Shown piece by piece: positions 50,286 to 59,049 of a stretch of DNA of 64,000 bases. The translations under genes were made by a program, and so were the position numbers. Under the pieces are notes generated by a model. That model saw only the letters and a list, made by a program, of their open reading frames with translations. It was not told where the DNA came from and searched no databases. Source of the stretch: Streptacidiphilus rugosus AM-16 (lineage in GTDB: Bacteria > Actinomycetota > Actinomycetes > Streptomycetales > Streptomycetaceae); the NCBI RefSeq assembly GCF_000744655.1, contig NZ_JQMJ01000004.1:1426001-1490000 (forward strand), written 5' to 3'. Positions within the stretch are counted from its first letter, which is position 1; each line of letters starts with the position of its first letter.

Positions 50286-50376
50286 TCGCCTCGTCCAGAG
50301 GGCCGGGCTCGCCGCCCGGGTCTGCCCGGGTGATACCCACGCCGGGCGGGACCCCTATCTGAACGTCCGATGAGAA

Positions 50377-50889
50377 TCAGGCCTGCGCGCGGCGCGGCAG
50401 CTTCCATCCGGGGCGGATGAAGTGGCAGGTGTAGCCGTTGGGGTAGCGCTCCAGGTAGTCCTGGTGCTCCGGCTCGGCCTCCCAGAAGGGCCCGGCCGGG
50501 GCGACCTCGGTGACGACCTTGCCAGGCCAGAGGCCTGAGGCATCCACGTCGGCGATGGTGTCCTCGGCGATCCGCTTCTGCTCGTCGTCCTGGTAGAAGA
50601 TCGCGGAGCGGTAGCTCGTGCCGACGTCGTTGCCCTGGCGGTTCCTGGTGCTCGGGTCGTGGATCTGGAAGAAGAACTCCAGCACCGTGCGGAAGTCGGT
50701 CACCGCCGGGTCGAAGGTGATCTCGATCGACTCCGCGTGCGTCCCGTGGTTGCGGTACGTCGCGTTCGGCACGTCGCCACCCGCATAGCCGACCCGGGTG
50801 CTCACCACGCCGGGCTGCCGGCGGATGAGGTCCTGCATCCCCCAGAAGCAACCGCCCGCGAGTACGGCTGTCTGCGTCTCTCCGGCCAC
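50377..50889 (-). CDS. msrA: Peptide methionine sulfoxide reductase MsrA
   Basis: 170 residues. Catalytic motif [13 protein letters not shown], then [20 protein letters not shown] and [15 protein letters not shown]. The GTG at 50889 is favoured by a perfect GAGGAGG 5 bases upstream and gives a normal length; an ATG at 50913 lies upstream. Repairs oxidised methionine. No C-terminal recycling cysteine pair is evident, so recycling may depend on an external thiol. Confidence 0.93.
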   Translation of the reverse strand: MAGETQTAVLAGGCFWGMQDLIRRQPGVVSTRVGYAGGDVPNATYRNHGTHAESIEITFDPAVTDFRTVLEFFFQIHDPSTRNRQGNDVGTSYRSAIFYQDDEQKRIAEDTIADVDASGLWPGKVVTEVAPAGPFWEAEPEHQDYLERYPNGYTCHFIRPGWKLPRRAQA

Positions 50890-50984
50890 CAGATCCTCCT
50901 CGTTCCGTGTCATCCGACGTGACATGGGGTGCAACGCGAAACCACCCGACGCTCATTCCGCGGGCAGTGGACAGCGGCGCCCCG

Positions 50985-51016
50985 CTCCTGCAAGATCTTT
51001 CCGAAACTTGCAGGAG
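50985..51016. promoter_or_regulatory. Inverted repeat CTCCTGCAAG ... CTTGCAGGAG upstream of the sugar kinase
   Basis: Perfect 10 bp arms separated by 12 bases that themselves contain TTTCCGAAA. The right arm includes CTTGCAG, the element described for MalR control of maltose genes in Streptomyces. It lies 19 bases before the kinase start. Confidence 0.55.
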
Positions 51017-51035
51017 AGAGCGAGGGAGGGGCAGC

Positions 51036-51944
51036 GTGACCACCGGTCAGGAGATTCTCGTGCTCGGCGGCTCGGGCGTCGACACCATCGTCCGGGTCGA
51101 CGAACTCACCGTCCCGGCAGGCGACTCCGTCGCCGTACCGGCCATCAGGGACTACGTCGCCCACACCGGGACCGGGGTGGCCCTCGGGTTCCACGTGCTG
51201 GGGCGGTCGACCGCCTTCCTCGACCTGATCGGCGAGGACGAGCAGGGCGAGCTGGTCCGGGCCCGCTACCGTGCCGCAGGGCTGGACTTCGCCTGGCTCC
51301 CCGCGCCCGCAGGGACCCCGCGCAGCGTCAACCTCGTGGACCGCCAGGGCCGTCGCTTCTCCTTCTACGACGGCCGCCATCCGGAGGACGTCCGGCTGCC
51401 CGCCGACTTCTGCCGTCCGCGGCTGGCCCGCGCCGCCCATGTCCACGTCTCCGGCCTGGGAATCTGCCGGGACCTGCTCGGCGAGATCCAGCGGTCGCCG
51501 GCCACGCTGTCCACCGACGTCCACGCCTGGGACGGCCACGCCGCCTGGGCCGAGAACTACGCCTACGGCTCGGACCTGGTCTTCATGAGCGCCGCCACGG
51601 TCGGCGACCGCGCCCCCGACGTGCTGCGGCGGATCCTGACCCGGGGCCGGGCCCGCGTCGCCGTGGCCACCGACGGCGCGAACGGCTGCTGGACGGCCAC
51701 CCGCGAGCGGCCCGAGGCCGTGCACCGTCCGGCGGTCGCCCCGCCCGGTCCGGTCGTCGACAGCAACGGCGCGGGCGACGCCTTCGTCACCGCCTTCGTC
51801 GACGTCTGGCTGCGCGGCGGCGATGTCGAGGCGGCGGTCCTGGCCGGCTCCGCGTCGGGGGCCTTCGCCTGCACCCGGGCAGGGACCCACGAACGGCTGA
51901 TCACCCGGGCCGAGCTCGACGAGGCGGTCGCCGCGCTGCGCTGA
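51036..51944 (+). CDS. PfkB-family carbohydrate kinase
   Basis: 302 residues. GGSGVDTIVRVDELTVPAGD at the N-terminus and the PfkB signature VVDSNGAGDAFVTAFVDVWL (anion hole and catalytic Asp in GAGDAF). GGAGGGG lies just before GTG 51036; the open frame extends upstream but is rejected. Sugar specificity not evident. The promoter region has a MalR-like inverted repeat. Confidence 0.9.
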   Translation: MTTGQEILVLGGSGVDTIVRVDELTVPAGDSVAVPAIRDYVAHTGTGVALGFHVLGRSTAFLDLIGEDEQGELVRARYRAAGLDFAWLPAPAGTPRSVNLVDRQGRRFSFYDGRHPEDVRLPADFCRPRLARAAHVHVSGLGICRDLLGEIQRSPATLSTDVHAWDGHAAWAENYAYGSDLVFMSAATVGDRAPDVLRRILTRGRARVAVATDGANGCWTATRERPEAVHRPAVAPPGPVVDSNGAGDAFVTAFVDVWLRGGDVEAAVLAGSASGAFACTRAGTHERLITRAELDEAVAALR

Positions 51945-52057
51945 ACGGGTCGCGTGTCATCGCCGTCGTTCCGGCTCCCGGGCGGCCGAGGCGGTAGTCA
52001 GGTAGGTGCCCCACCGACCAGGCGCCGTCCACGCCGCCCAGGAAGCCACGGAGAACC

Positions 52058-53323
52058 ATGCCCGACGCCGCACCCCAGGCCCGCGCGACGGCGCTGCTGC
52101 GCAGCCCCAAGCTGTGGCTGATGCCCACGATCCTGACCGGTCTGCTCGCCCTGCTGCTGTCGCTCCTCTACATGGGCGGCATCGTGAACCCCAACCACGA
52201 CCTGCACGCCCTGCCCATCGCGATCGTCGACGGCGACCAGGGACGTCCGCTCCCCGGACAGCAGCAGAACCTGGGCGCGCAGATCACCGCGGCCGTCACC
52301 GCCGACACCAGCGGCAAGGCCGAATGGCGCACGCTGACCCGGGCCGAGGCCCAGGACCAGCTCGACTCGGGCAAGGTCTACGGCGCCCTGGTCATCCCGG
52401 CCGACTTCACCGCATCCGTGGCCGCGCTGACCACCGCCCGCGCCACGGTCCGCCCCACGCTGACGGTGCTGACCAACCCCGGCAAGGGCAGCCTCGGCTC
52501 CTCGCTGGCCTCCCAGATCACCACCCTGGCCGCGCACCAGGCCTCGCAGACCATCGGCCGGCGGCTCACCGCGGCCGCCGGACAGGCCGACTCCACGACG
52601 AGACTGCTGCTCGCCGACCCGGTGAACGTGGTCACCCAGGTGGGACACCCGATCGGCGCCCACAGCGGACTCGGCCTGAGCGCCTTCTACTACACGCTGC
52701 TGCTCGTACTGGCGGGCTTTCTCGGCGGCAACATCATCAGTACCGGTGTGGACACCGCGCTCGGCTACGCGGACAGCGAGATCGGCCCCTGGCACACCCG
52801 GTTTCCCACCGTGCCGATCGACCGCACCCAGACCCTGCTGCTGAAGATGGTGATGACCGCGGCCATCACCGTGCTCAGCGTCAGCCTGGTGATGGCTGCG
52901 ACCATCGGCATCCTGGACATGGACGCCTCGCACCTGCCGCTGCTGTGGCTCTACTCCTACTGCGCCTCGCTCGCGGTCGGCCTGGGCGTCCAGGCGATCA
53001 ACGCCGCCTTCGGCGGGATCGGCCAGCTGGTGTCCATGTTCGTCTTCATCGTGCTGGGGCTGCCCTCCTCCGGCGCGACGGTGCCGCTGCAGGCCGTCCC
53101 CGGCTTCTACCGCTTCCTGTCGGTCTTCGAGCCGATGCGGCAGCTCAGCGACGGGGTCCGGGCCATCCTCTACTTCGACGCCCGCGCGGACGCGGGTCTG
53201 TCCCGCGCCTGGATCATGATCGCCGTCGGCACCGCCCTCGCCCTGCTGTTCGGCTTCGGGATGACCCGCTACTACGACCGCAAGGGCCTCGAGCGCCTGG
53301 CCCCGCAGCCGGTGCAGGCCTGA
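52058..53323 (+). CDS. YhgE/Pip-like (DUF3533) membrane protein
   Basis: 421 residues. One membrane helix near the N-terminus (LWLMPTILTGLLALLLSLLY), an outer domain of about 190 residues with LPIAIVDGDQGRPLPGQQQN, and five or six helices in the C-terminal half: the ABC-2/YhgE-Pip architecture. Members span export of small molecules to phage receptors. No ATPase is adjacent, so it is not a standard ABC transporter. Confidence 0.85.
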   Translation: MPDAAPQARATALLRSPKLWLMPTILTGLLALLLSLLYMGGIVNPNHDLHALPIAIVDGDQGRPLPGQQQNLGAQITAAVTADTSGKAEWRTLTRAEAQDQLDSGKVYGALVIPADFTASVAALTTARATVRPTLTVLTNPGKGSLGSSLASQITTLAAHQASQTIGRRLTAAAGQADSTTRLLLADPVNVVTQVGHPIGAHSGLGLSAFYYTLLLVLAGFLGGNIISTGVDTALGYADSEIGPWHTRFPTVPIDRTQTLLLKMVMTAAITVLSVSLVMAATIGILDMDASHLPLLWLYSYCASLAVGLGVQAINAAFGGIGQLVSMFVFIVLGLPSSGATVPLQAVPGFYRFLSVFEPMRQLSDGVRAILYFDARADAGLSRAWIMIAVGTALALLFGFGMTRYYDRKGLERLAPQPVQA

Positions 53324-53333
53324 TCGGCGGCTG

Positions 53334-54227
53334 TCACACGACCAGCGCGAGGCGGCGGTCCGCCGCGCCGATGCGGACGGTCTGGCCCCACTCCAGGGCC
53401 AGGCAGTCCGCCTCGATGCCGTCGCCGAACACCACCAGGCCCTCGCTCTCGACCCGCAGTTCGAGCCCGGCTCCGGAGTCCAGCAACCCCGCCGTCAGGT
53501 CCGCGCCGGTGACCGGGGAGGGCCAGGCCTCGCGGACGAACCAGCTGAGTGCGGGGTCGGTCGGGCCCGGCAGGGTCGGCGGCGCGACGCGCTGGCGGGC
53601 GGCGGACAGGCACCAGCCGGTCGCGCCGGTGCCGGTGCCGACCAGCAGGCCGGAGGAGGACTGGCGTTCCGAGCGGCCGTCGGGGAGCGAGAGCCGGTAG
53701 CGGGCCGACTGGTGGCTGCGGTGGCCCAGGTACACCTCGTTGAGCGCGATGAGCCGGTCGCCCTCCCCCGTCGCCGCGGACACCATGGTGCGCTGCTCGG
53801 TGCGGGCGCGCCCCTCGGCCACCGCGGGCAGCAGCGCGGCCAGGTCGCGCGCGGCGTGCCGGACCAGCACGCCCCAGCCCGCCCGTGGATCGGGGTTGAC
53901 CCCGATCACCGGCTGCCCGTCCAGGTACTTGGCGGTGTTGGCGACCAGCCCGTCCTGACCGATGACCACGACCACGTCGTCCGGCTCGAAGAGGAACCGG
54001 TCGAGGTCGTCGCGGAGCACGCTGCCGCGCCGCCAGTGCTTCGGCACGGCCGCCGAGGCGAGGTGCATCGCCTCGGTGAACCGGTCGTGCCGCTGCTGCA
54101 CCTCGTCCAGGGAGACCCCGCGCATCCCCTGGACGAACTCCGCCTGGCCCCAGGTGCCCTGCTCGGCGACGATCGTCTCGCGTTCGGTCCGCCGGTGGAC
54201 CAGGACCGCCCGGGGGGCCGTCGCCAT
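53334..54227 (-). CDS. NAD-kinase-like protein with altered GGDG motif
   Basis: 297 residues. DVVVVIGQDGLVANTAKYLD and QPVIGVNPDP follow the order of NAD/sphingosine kinases (VVxxGGDGT ... xPxxGVN), and SSGLLVGTGTGATGW the second motif (TPTGSTAY). The first motif reads GQDGL instead of GGDGT, so activity is in doubt. It starts one base after the SPFH gene ends; the two are surely one operon. Confidence 0.7.
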   Translation of the reverse strand: MATAPRAVLVHRRTERETIVAEQGTWGQAEFVQGMRGVSLDEVQQRHDRFTEAMHLASAAVPKHWRRGSVLRDDLDRFLFEPDDVVVVIGQDGLVANTAKYLDGQPVIGVNPDPRAGWGVLVRHAARDLAALLPAVAEGRARTEQRTMVSAATGEGDRLIALNEVYLGHRSHQSARYRLSLPDGRSERQSSSGLLVGTGTGATGWCLSAARQRVAPPTLPGPTDPALSWFVREAWPSPVTGADLTAGLLDSGAGLELRVESEGLVVFGDGIEADCLALEWGQTVRIGAADRRLALVV

Positions 54228-54228
54228 C

Positions 54229-55233
54229 TCAGCCCCCGTTCGGCCCGGCCAGGCGCGCCAGCGCGCTCGTCACCAGGTCAGGGGTGAGGTTGACGGTGCC
54301 GATCTCCGGCAGTTGGCCGGCCAGTTCGCGCAGGGCCAGGGCCAGCAGCAGACGCGGTTCGACGCCGGCGTAGGTGGCGAACCTGGCCGCCTCCGTCTCG
54401 GCCTCCGCCGCGCCGACCGCGCGGATGCCCGCCGCCTCGGCGTCACGCGTGGTCCGGGTGCGCTCCGCCTCGGCCTCGGTGGCGATCCTCGCGGCCTCCG
54501 CCGCCTCCTGGGCGCGACGCCGCTCGTTGGCGCCCTGCTGGGTGACCAACTGCTCCTCGCGGATGGCCAGTTCGATGCGGCTCTGCAGCTCGTTCTCGCT
54601 GATGGCGCGCTCCCGCTCGACGGCCAGGGCGCGGCGCTCGAAGCCGGCCCGGTCCGCCTCCTGGGCGATGAGCTCCCTCGCGGGGGTGCGCAATGCCCGC
54701 TCGACCTCGGCCTCGGGCTTGACCGCGACGACCCGGACGCCGACGACGCCGATGCCGGTCTCCGCCAGCCTGCTGTCGGCGGCCAGGCCCTCGCTGATCC
54801 TGGCCTGGATCGCGGCGGTTCCGGTGGCCAGGGCGGCGTTCAGGTCGAGGGTCGCCACCAGCCCGATCGCCTGCTGCTGGGCCAGCTCTGTCAGCAGCGT
54901 CGCCACCTGCTCCAGCGGCGCGCCGCGCCAACGGCCGCTGGCCGGGTCGATGGCGAAGTCCAGTCGGGTGGTCGCCAGCCCCGGGTCGGTGAACCGGTAG
55001 GTGACGCTGGCCTGGACGGTGACGTCCTGGAAGTCCGAGGTGCGGGTGTGGAAGAGCAGCGGCAGTTCGCGGTCGTCGATCGGCACCTCGGCGAGCACCG
55101 CGGTGAGCGGCCGGAACCAGAAGGCCTGACCAGGCCCCTGATGCACCATCCGGCCGCGCCGCAGGTGCACCACGTGGTCGGTCGGGCTGCCACGGAAGTG
55201 GCTGACGAACGGTCGTCTGACGATGTCGGCCAT
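54229..55233 (-). CDS. SPFH/Band 7 domain protein
   Basis: 334 residues. SPFH domain (about 20-190: DHVVHLRRGRMVHQGPGQAF, VTVQASVTYRFTDPGLATTR), then a long Ala/Glu/Arg-rich coiled coil (about 195-290), as in flotillins. No membrane helix or signal peptide at the N-terminus, so it is probably a soluble or peripherally bound scaffold. Paired with a NAD-kinase-like gene. Confidence 0.88.
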   Translation of the reverse strand: MADIVRRPFVSHFRGSPTDHVVHLRRGRMVHQGPGQAFWFRPLTAVLAEVPIDDRELPLLFHTRTSDFQDVTVQASVTYRFTDPGLATTRLDFAIDPASGRWRGAPLEQVATLLTELAQQQAIGLVATLDLNAALATGTAAIQARISEGLAADSRLAETGIGVVGVRVVAVKPEAEVERALRTPARELIAQEADRAGFERRALAVERERAISENELQSRIELAIREEQLVTQQGANERRRAQEAAEAARIATEAEAERTRTTRDAEAAGIRAVGAAEAETEAARFATYAGVEPRLLLALALRELAGQLPEIGTVNLTPDLVTSALARLAGPNGG

Positions 55234-55335
55234 GGCGGCCCCCCTGGTCTCGGCCCTGCTGTCGGCGCTCGGCGGTGCGCGCGCGCAGTGGCACCGTAGA
55301 GCCCCGGGGCAGATATCGTCAATATGACGAGATGG

Positions 55336-55899
55336 TCAGCCCTCGCGCTGATGCCCGCGCCTGGCGTCACGGTCGAAGATGCCGAGGATCTCGCAGGGGC
55401 CGCCCTCGGCGCCGACGGCGTGGGGCAGCATCGTGGGGAACTCGGCGGCCTGGTCGGTCTCCACGCGGTACCGCCGGTTGCCCAGCAGCAGGATCGCGGT
55501 GCCGGACAGCACGACGAGCCACTCACGGCCAGGATGCGCCCGCAGGCGCGCGGGGTTGTCCGGCGGAGGTTCGGTGAAGCGCTGCCGCACCACCGTCACC
55601 CCCGGGTCGCTCCTGACGGACCAGCGCTTCATCCGGTGCACGGCGTCGATCACCGGGCTGCTGACCACGTCGTCGGAGGCGGTCTCCACCAGCTGGTCCA
55701 GCGAGGTGTCCAAGGCGCGGGCGAGGGTGACCAACTGGTCCAGTGCGAGACGACGCTGCCCGTTCTCGATCCGGGAGAGCGTCGACTGGCTGAGCCTGGC
55801 GCGCGTGGCCAGTTCCTCCAGTGACCAGCCCTGGGCGACCCGCAGGGCACGGACGCGCTTGCGCACCAGGCTGTCCAGATCGGCGTCTTCTTGCTCCAT
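55336..55899 (-). CDS. XRE-family regulator with C-terminal cupin
   Basis: 187 residues. HTH: WSLEELATRARLSQSTLSRI then ENGQRRLALDQLV (residues 25-60). Cupin: AHPGREWLVVLSGTAILLLG and AAEFPTMLPHAVGAEGGPCE (about 125-180). ATG 55899. Divergent from the thioredoxin-reductase-like gene 49 bases away; the gap has CATAC-N8-GTATG, a candidate operator. Such XRE-cupin proteins usually control the neighbouring gene. Confidence 0.9.
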   Translation of the reverse strand: MEQEDADLDSLVRKRVRALRVAQGWSLEELATRARLSQSTLSRIENGQRRLALDQLVTLARALDTSLDQLVETASDDVVSSPVIDAVHRMKRWSVRSDPGVTVVRQRFTEPPPDNPARLRAHPGREWLVVLSGTAILLLGNRRYRVETDQAAEFPTMLPHAVGAEGGPCEILGIFDRDARRGHQREG

Positions 55900-55947
55900 A
55901 CGCAAGATGGTATGCGCTTCTCGCAAGGCGCGGTTAGCGTCGGGAGC

Positions 55948-56958
55948 ATGAACGCTTCGAACGATCGGGGTCACGGCATGGCTGCCGGTATCGGAACCTA
56001 CGCGAGCGACGAGCTGCCCGGCGGGACCGTCGACGCCGTGGTGATCGGCGGCGGCGCCGCCGGTCTCAACGGTGCGCTGATGCTCGCGCGCTCGCGGCGC
56101 AGTGTCGTCGTCATCGACAGCGGGACTCCCCGCAACGCGCCCGCCGCGGCGATGCACGGACTCATCGGCCTGGACGGCACCCCGCCCGCGGAGATCCTGG
56201 CGCGCGGCCGGGCGCAGGTGCGCGGCTACGGCGGCTTGGTCGTCCGCGGCGAGGTCGCCGCGAGCGCGCCGGCCGCGCCGGCCGCCGACGGGGACCTGCG
56301 ATTCACCGTGGCCCTGGCCGACGGCCGGGCGGTCTCCGCGCGCCGGGTGCTGGTGGCCACCGGGCTGCGGGACGTGCTCCCCGACATCCCCGGCCTGGCC
56401 CGGCACTGGGGCCGCAGTGTGGTCCACTGCCCGTACTGCCACGGCTGGGAGGTGCGGGACCAGCCCATCGGCGTCCTCGCCGTCGGCCCCGCCTCGGTCC
56501 ACCACGCCCTGTTGTTCCGCCAGCTCTCCGACGACCTGGTCTACTTCAGCTGCGGCACCGAGCCCGACCGGGAGACCAGGGCGCGCTTCGCGGCCCGCGG
56601 CGTCCGCGTCGTCGACACGCCGGTCGAGGAGGTCGTCCCCGCCGCGGACGGCGGCGTCGCGGGCGTGCGGCTGACGGACGGGCGGGTCGTGGCACGCCGC
56701 GTGCTGGCGGTGGCCACCCGGATGCGGGCCCGCACCGAGGGCCTCGAGGGGCTGGGGCTGCCGATGGAGAACCTGCCCGACGGCATGGGCCGCCGCTTCG
56801 TCTCCGGCACGGCCGGCAGCACCGAGGTGCCCGGCGTGTGGGTGGCCGGCAACGCCACCGATCCGACCGCCCAGGTCGGCGCCTCGGCCGCGGCGGGGGC
56901 CCTGGCCGGCGCCCACATCAACGCCGTGCTGGTCGCGGCCGGGCCCCCGCTCGCATGA
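55948..56958 (+). CDS. Thioredoxin-reductase-like flavoprotein
   Basis: 336 residues. VDAVVIGGGAAGLNGALMLA (FAD), the redox pair in VVHCPYCHGWEVRDQPIGVL, a degenerate NADPH loop (VLAVGPASVHHA, lacking the usual GGGDSA) and GVWVAGNATDPTAQVGASAA at the C-terminus. The altered NADPH loop suggests another electron donor, as in the ferredoxin- or FAD-dependent subfamily or holomycin/gliotoxin-type dithiol oxidases. Controlled probably by the XRE-cupin neighbour. Confidence 0.85.
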   Translation: MNASNDRGHGMAAGIGTYASDELPGGTVDAVVIGGGAAGLNGALMLARSRRSVVVIDSGTPRNAPAAAMHGLIGLDGTPPAEILARGRAQVRGYGGLVVRGEVAASAPAAPAADGDLRFTVALADGRAVSARRVLVATGLRDVLPDIPGLARHWGRSVVHCPYCHGWEVRDQPIGVLAVGPASVHHALLFRQLSDDLVYFSCGTEPDRETRARFAARGVRVVDTPVEEVVPAADGGVAGVRLTDGRVVARRVLAVATRMRARTEGLEGLGLPMENLPDGMGRRFVSGTAGSTEVPGVWVAGNATDPTAQVGASAAAGALAGAHINAVLVAAGPPLA

Positions 56959-56967
56959 GACGGCGCG

Positions 56968-57402
56968 TCAGAGCGGGCCGTGCTCCTTGATGACCCGCCG
57001 GGTCTGCGCGAACAGCATGCCGACGTTCACGGTCTTGCGGCAGACCACGACCGACACCAGGTCGTCCTCGCTCTGCATCCGGATGAACAGGTGGGCCAGG
57101 TTGTCGCTGTTGACCAGGATCTCCTGGAAGTAGTGCCGGTCGGTGCTGACCCCGCGCCGCTCCTTGAAGATGTTCTCGATCATCACCACGTTGCGGCCCT
57201 GGAACAGTTCGAAGGTCGCGGCGGCCAGCAGGTCGAGCACCTCCGCCGGGTGCGTGTCGACGGTCTCGACGGTGATCAGCATTCCGGTCGACAGGTCGAT
57301 CACACCGGCCGCGAGGCAGTCGGGGACATCCTCGCGCAGGTGCTTCACGAGTTCGTTGACACGGTCGGACATGCTGGACGAAGCATTCATGACTTTCCCC
57401 AT
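56968..57402 (-). CDS. Roadblock/LC7 domain protein 1
   Basis: 144 residues: VNELVKHLREDVPDCLAAGV, the Roadblock strand IDLSTGMLITVETV, ENIFKERRGVSTDRHYFQEI and LVSVVVCRKTVNVGMLFAQT. Roadblock/LC7 proteins act with small GTPases in Streptomyces conservons; no GTPase is in this operon. AAGGA lies 9 bases before ATG 57402. Third gene of a three-gene operon. Confidence 0.82.
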   Translation of the reverse strand: MGKVMNASSSMSDRVNELVKHLREDVPDCLAAGVIDLSTGMLITVETVDTHPAEVLDLLAAATFELFQGRNVVMIENIFKERRGVSTDRHYFQEILVNSDNLAHLFIRMQSEDDLVSVVVCRKTVNVGMLFAQTRRVIKEHGPL

Positions 57403-57419
57403 GGGTCGGTTTCCTTCGG

Positions 57420-57875
57420 TCATTTCCCGGAGCCGTGCAGGACCTGCTCCATCCGCGCGATCAGCGCGCCGCTCTCCAGATGCAGCCGTTCGAGGTCGAG
57501 ACCCTCGTCGCCCAGCACCAGCAACAGCGCGGTGTCGCCGATCGCGTAGACGACGGCGCACCCGCCGCTGCAGTGGATGACGGCGCGGCGCAGCGCGCCG
57601 CGTCCGGTCATCGCCGCGGTGCGTCGGGCCAGGCCCAGGGTGGTGGCTCCCAGCGCGGCCAGCGTCTCCAGGTCCCGCTCGGGGACGGCGTCGGCGGCCA
57701 CCAGCAGCCCGTCGACGGCCGCGACGGCGGTGTCGGTCACCCCGGCCGTCCGCTCCCGCAGCAGCCTCAGTTCGCCGGCCATCGCTTCCCTGCCCGCCGC
57801 GTCCCTGCTCAGCGTGTCCCTGCTCACTGCATCCCCGCTCACTGCCGCTCCCTTGCGGTGAAGGCCCGCCCTCAT
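57420..57875 (-). CDS. Roadblock/LC7 domain protein 2
   Basis: 151 residues. The N-terminus has four short SGDAVSRDTLSRDAAGREA-like pseudo-repeats, then a Roadblock fold (VTDTAVAAVDGLLVAADAVP, IHCSGGCAVVYAIGDTALLL). Start overlaps the previous stop by 4 bases (ATGA), so it is coupled to the upstream gene. Confidence 0.78.
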   Translation of the reverse strand: MRAGLHRKGAAVSGDAVSRDTLSRDAAGREAMAGELRLLRERTAGVTDTAVAAVDGLLVAADAVPERDLETLAALGATTLGLARRTAAMTGRGALRRAVIHCSGGCAVVYAIGDTALLLVLGDEGLDLERLHLESGALIARMEQVLHGSGK

Positions 57876-58699
57876 GTCCCGCTCGCACGGGCGTGGCGGC
57901 GCGGCAGGCGCAGCGGCCCGTCGGGGGCCGGCGCGTTGGGCGCCGAGCGGCGGGGCGCCAGCAGGGCGCGGACGCCGGAGTGCTCCTGGGCGGGCGGTTC
58001 GATGCGGAGCATCCCCTGGGCGAGCAGCCTGACCGCCTCCACCATGACCGGGTAGACCCCGCGGCCGACCTGGAAGGCGATGTCACGGGCGGTGCGCCGA
58101 CCGTCGGCGAGGCGGAGGATGTCCGCTCTCAGTCCGTCGGGGCGGCGGACCTGCGGCTGTCCGTAGTCCACCGCAGAGAGCCGGTCGCGCCCCGGACTGA
58201 GGGGGGCGGACGAGCGGGCGAAGGCGGCGAGCCGCCGTTCCGCCTCCATGCGCAGCACCTCGGCGTCGACCGCGGTCACGGTCCGGGTCCAGCAGCGCGG
58301 CGGCGGGCCTCCCGGGGCCCAGGCGCACTGCTCCACCTCGCCCGCGGCGATGGCGTAGGTCGCGTCGTAGAGCGCCAGCAGGCAGACCGCCTGCAACTCG
58401 ACGGCCCCGACCAGCCCGCGCCGGACCAGTTCGAACGCGATGTCGCCGTGCGCCGCACCGGCCTGCTGCGCGGCCACCCAGGAGGTTTCGAGCACCCGGC
58501 CCGAGCGCAGCAGCAGCCCCTCGACGCTGGGCGCTCCCGGGCTCTCCACCCCGACGACTCTGCCGCCCTCCAGATGCACCGCACCGCCCGGATCCCCGGC
58601 CACCAACAGGGAGCCGTTGACCCCGAGTTGACTCTGCCGGCTGAGCGCGACGGCGACGCCGCCGGGTAATTCGCAGATCACTCGATCTCGCTCGGACAT
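57872..58699 (-). CDS. PATAN/DUF4388-like protein, first gene of the Roadblock operon
   Basis: 275 residues. Repeated G-x-V-x-G segments (GGRVVGVESPGAPSVEGLLL, RSGRVLETSWVAAQQAGAAH, GDIAFELVRRGLVGAVELQA) follow the PATAN/DUF4388 pattern. The C-terminal part (LRADILRLADGRRTARDIAF) looks like a wing or HTH. Might sense a signal for the two Roadblock proteins. No family is certain. Start ATG 58699 with AGG three bases upstream. Confidence 0.55.
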   Translation of the reverse strand: MSERDRVICELPGGVAVALSRQSQLGVNGSLLVAGDPGGAVHLEGGRVVGVESPGAPSVEGLLLRSGRVLETSWVAAQQAGAAHGDIAFELVRRGLVGAVELQAVCLLALYDATYAIAAGEVEQCAWAPGGPPPRCWTRTVTAVDAEVLRMEAERRLAAFARSSAPLSPGRDRLSAVDYGQPQVRRPDGLRADILRLADGRRTARDIAFQVGRGVYPVMVEAVRLLAQGMLRIEPPAQEHSGVRALLAPRRSAPNAPAPDGPLRLPRRHARASGT

Positions 58700-59049
58700 C
58701 TACCTATCATTTTCGATCAGATTTACCCTGACGGGAATGAGGATGCAGAAAAACTGGCACGCCGAAGAGGCCTGCCGCATGCAGAGGACTGGCCGGGTGA
58801 ATATGCCCGCCTATTCCGGCGGCCCAATTTCACCCTTGTGGGGGATCACGCGTCAAGTGCTTCGTGACGATTGGTGATTCCTGCGTGACGACCCGCCACT
58901 GACCAGGACGGATGACAGAGAGTGTCGATCAGAAACGGGCAGGTTCCGTCGGATTCGACGGATAATCAGCAAACAGGCATATGTCGTTCCGCTGCCTGCT
59001 CAAATGACAGGTCCTCGGGCGGGAGCGGGAGCGACTAAGGCGGCGGCGA
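58700..59049. promoter_or_regulatory. Low-GC divergent promoter region
   Basis: 350 bases without a gene between the Roadblock operon and the phosphatase. It is visibly less GC-rich than its surroundings. TCGATCAGA occurs twice (58713 and 58925). I see no confident -35/-10 pair. Confidence 0.4.

Noticed and set aside
49797-50333. 178-codon plus-strand frame opposite the SH-OCT gene
   Set aside because: Low-complexity Arg/Ala content and antisense to a convincing SHOCT membrane protein.
58850-58890. GCGTCAAG and nearby GCGTGACG in the gap before the SpoIIE phosphatase
   Set aside because: Spacing does not fit the 11-21-11 architecture; only one strong half-site.
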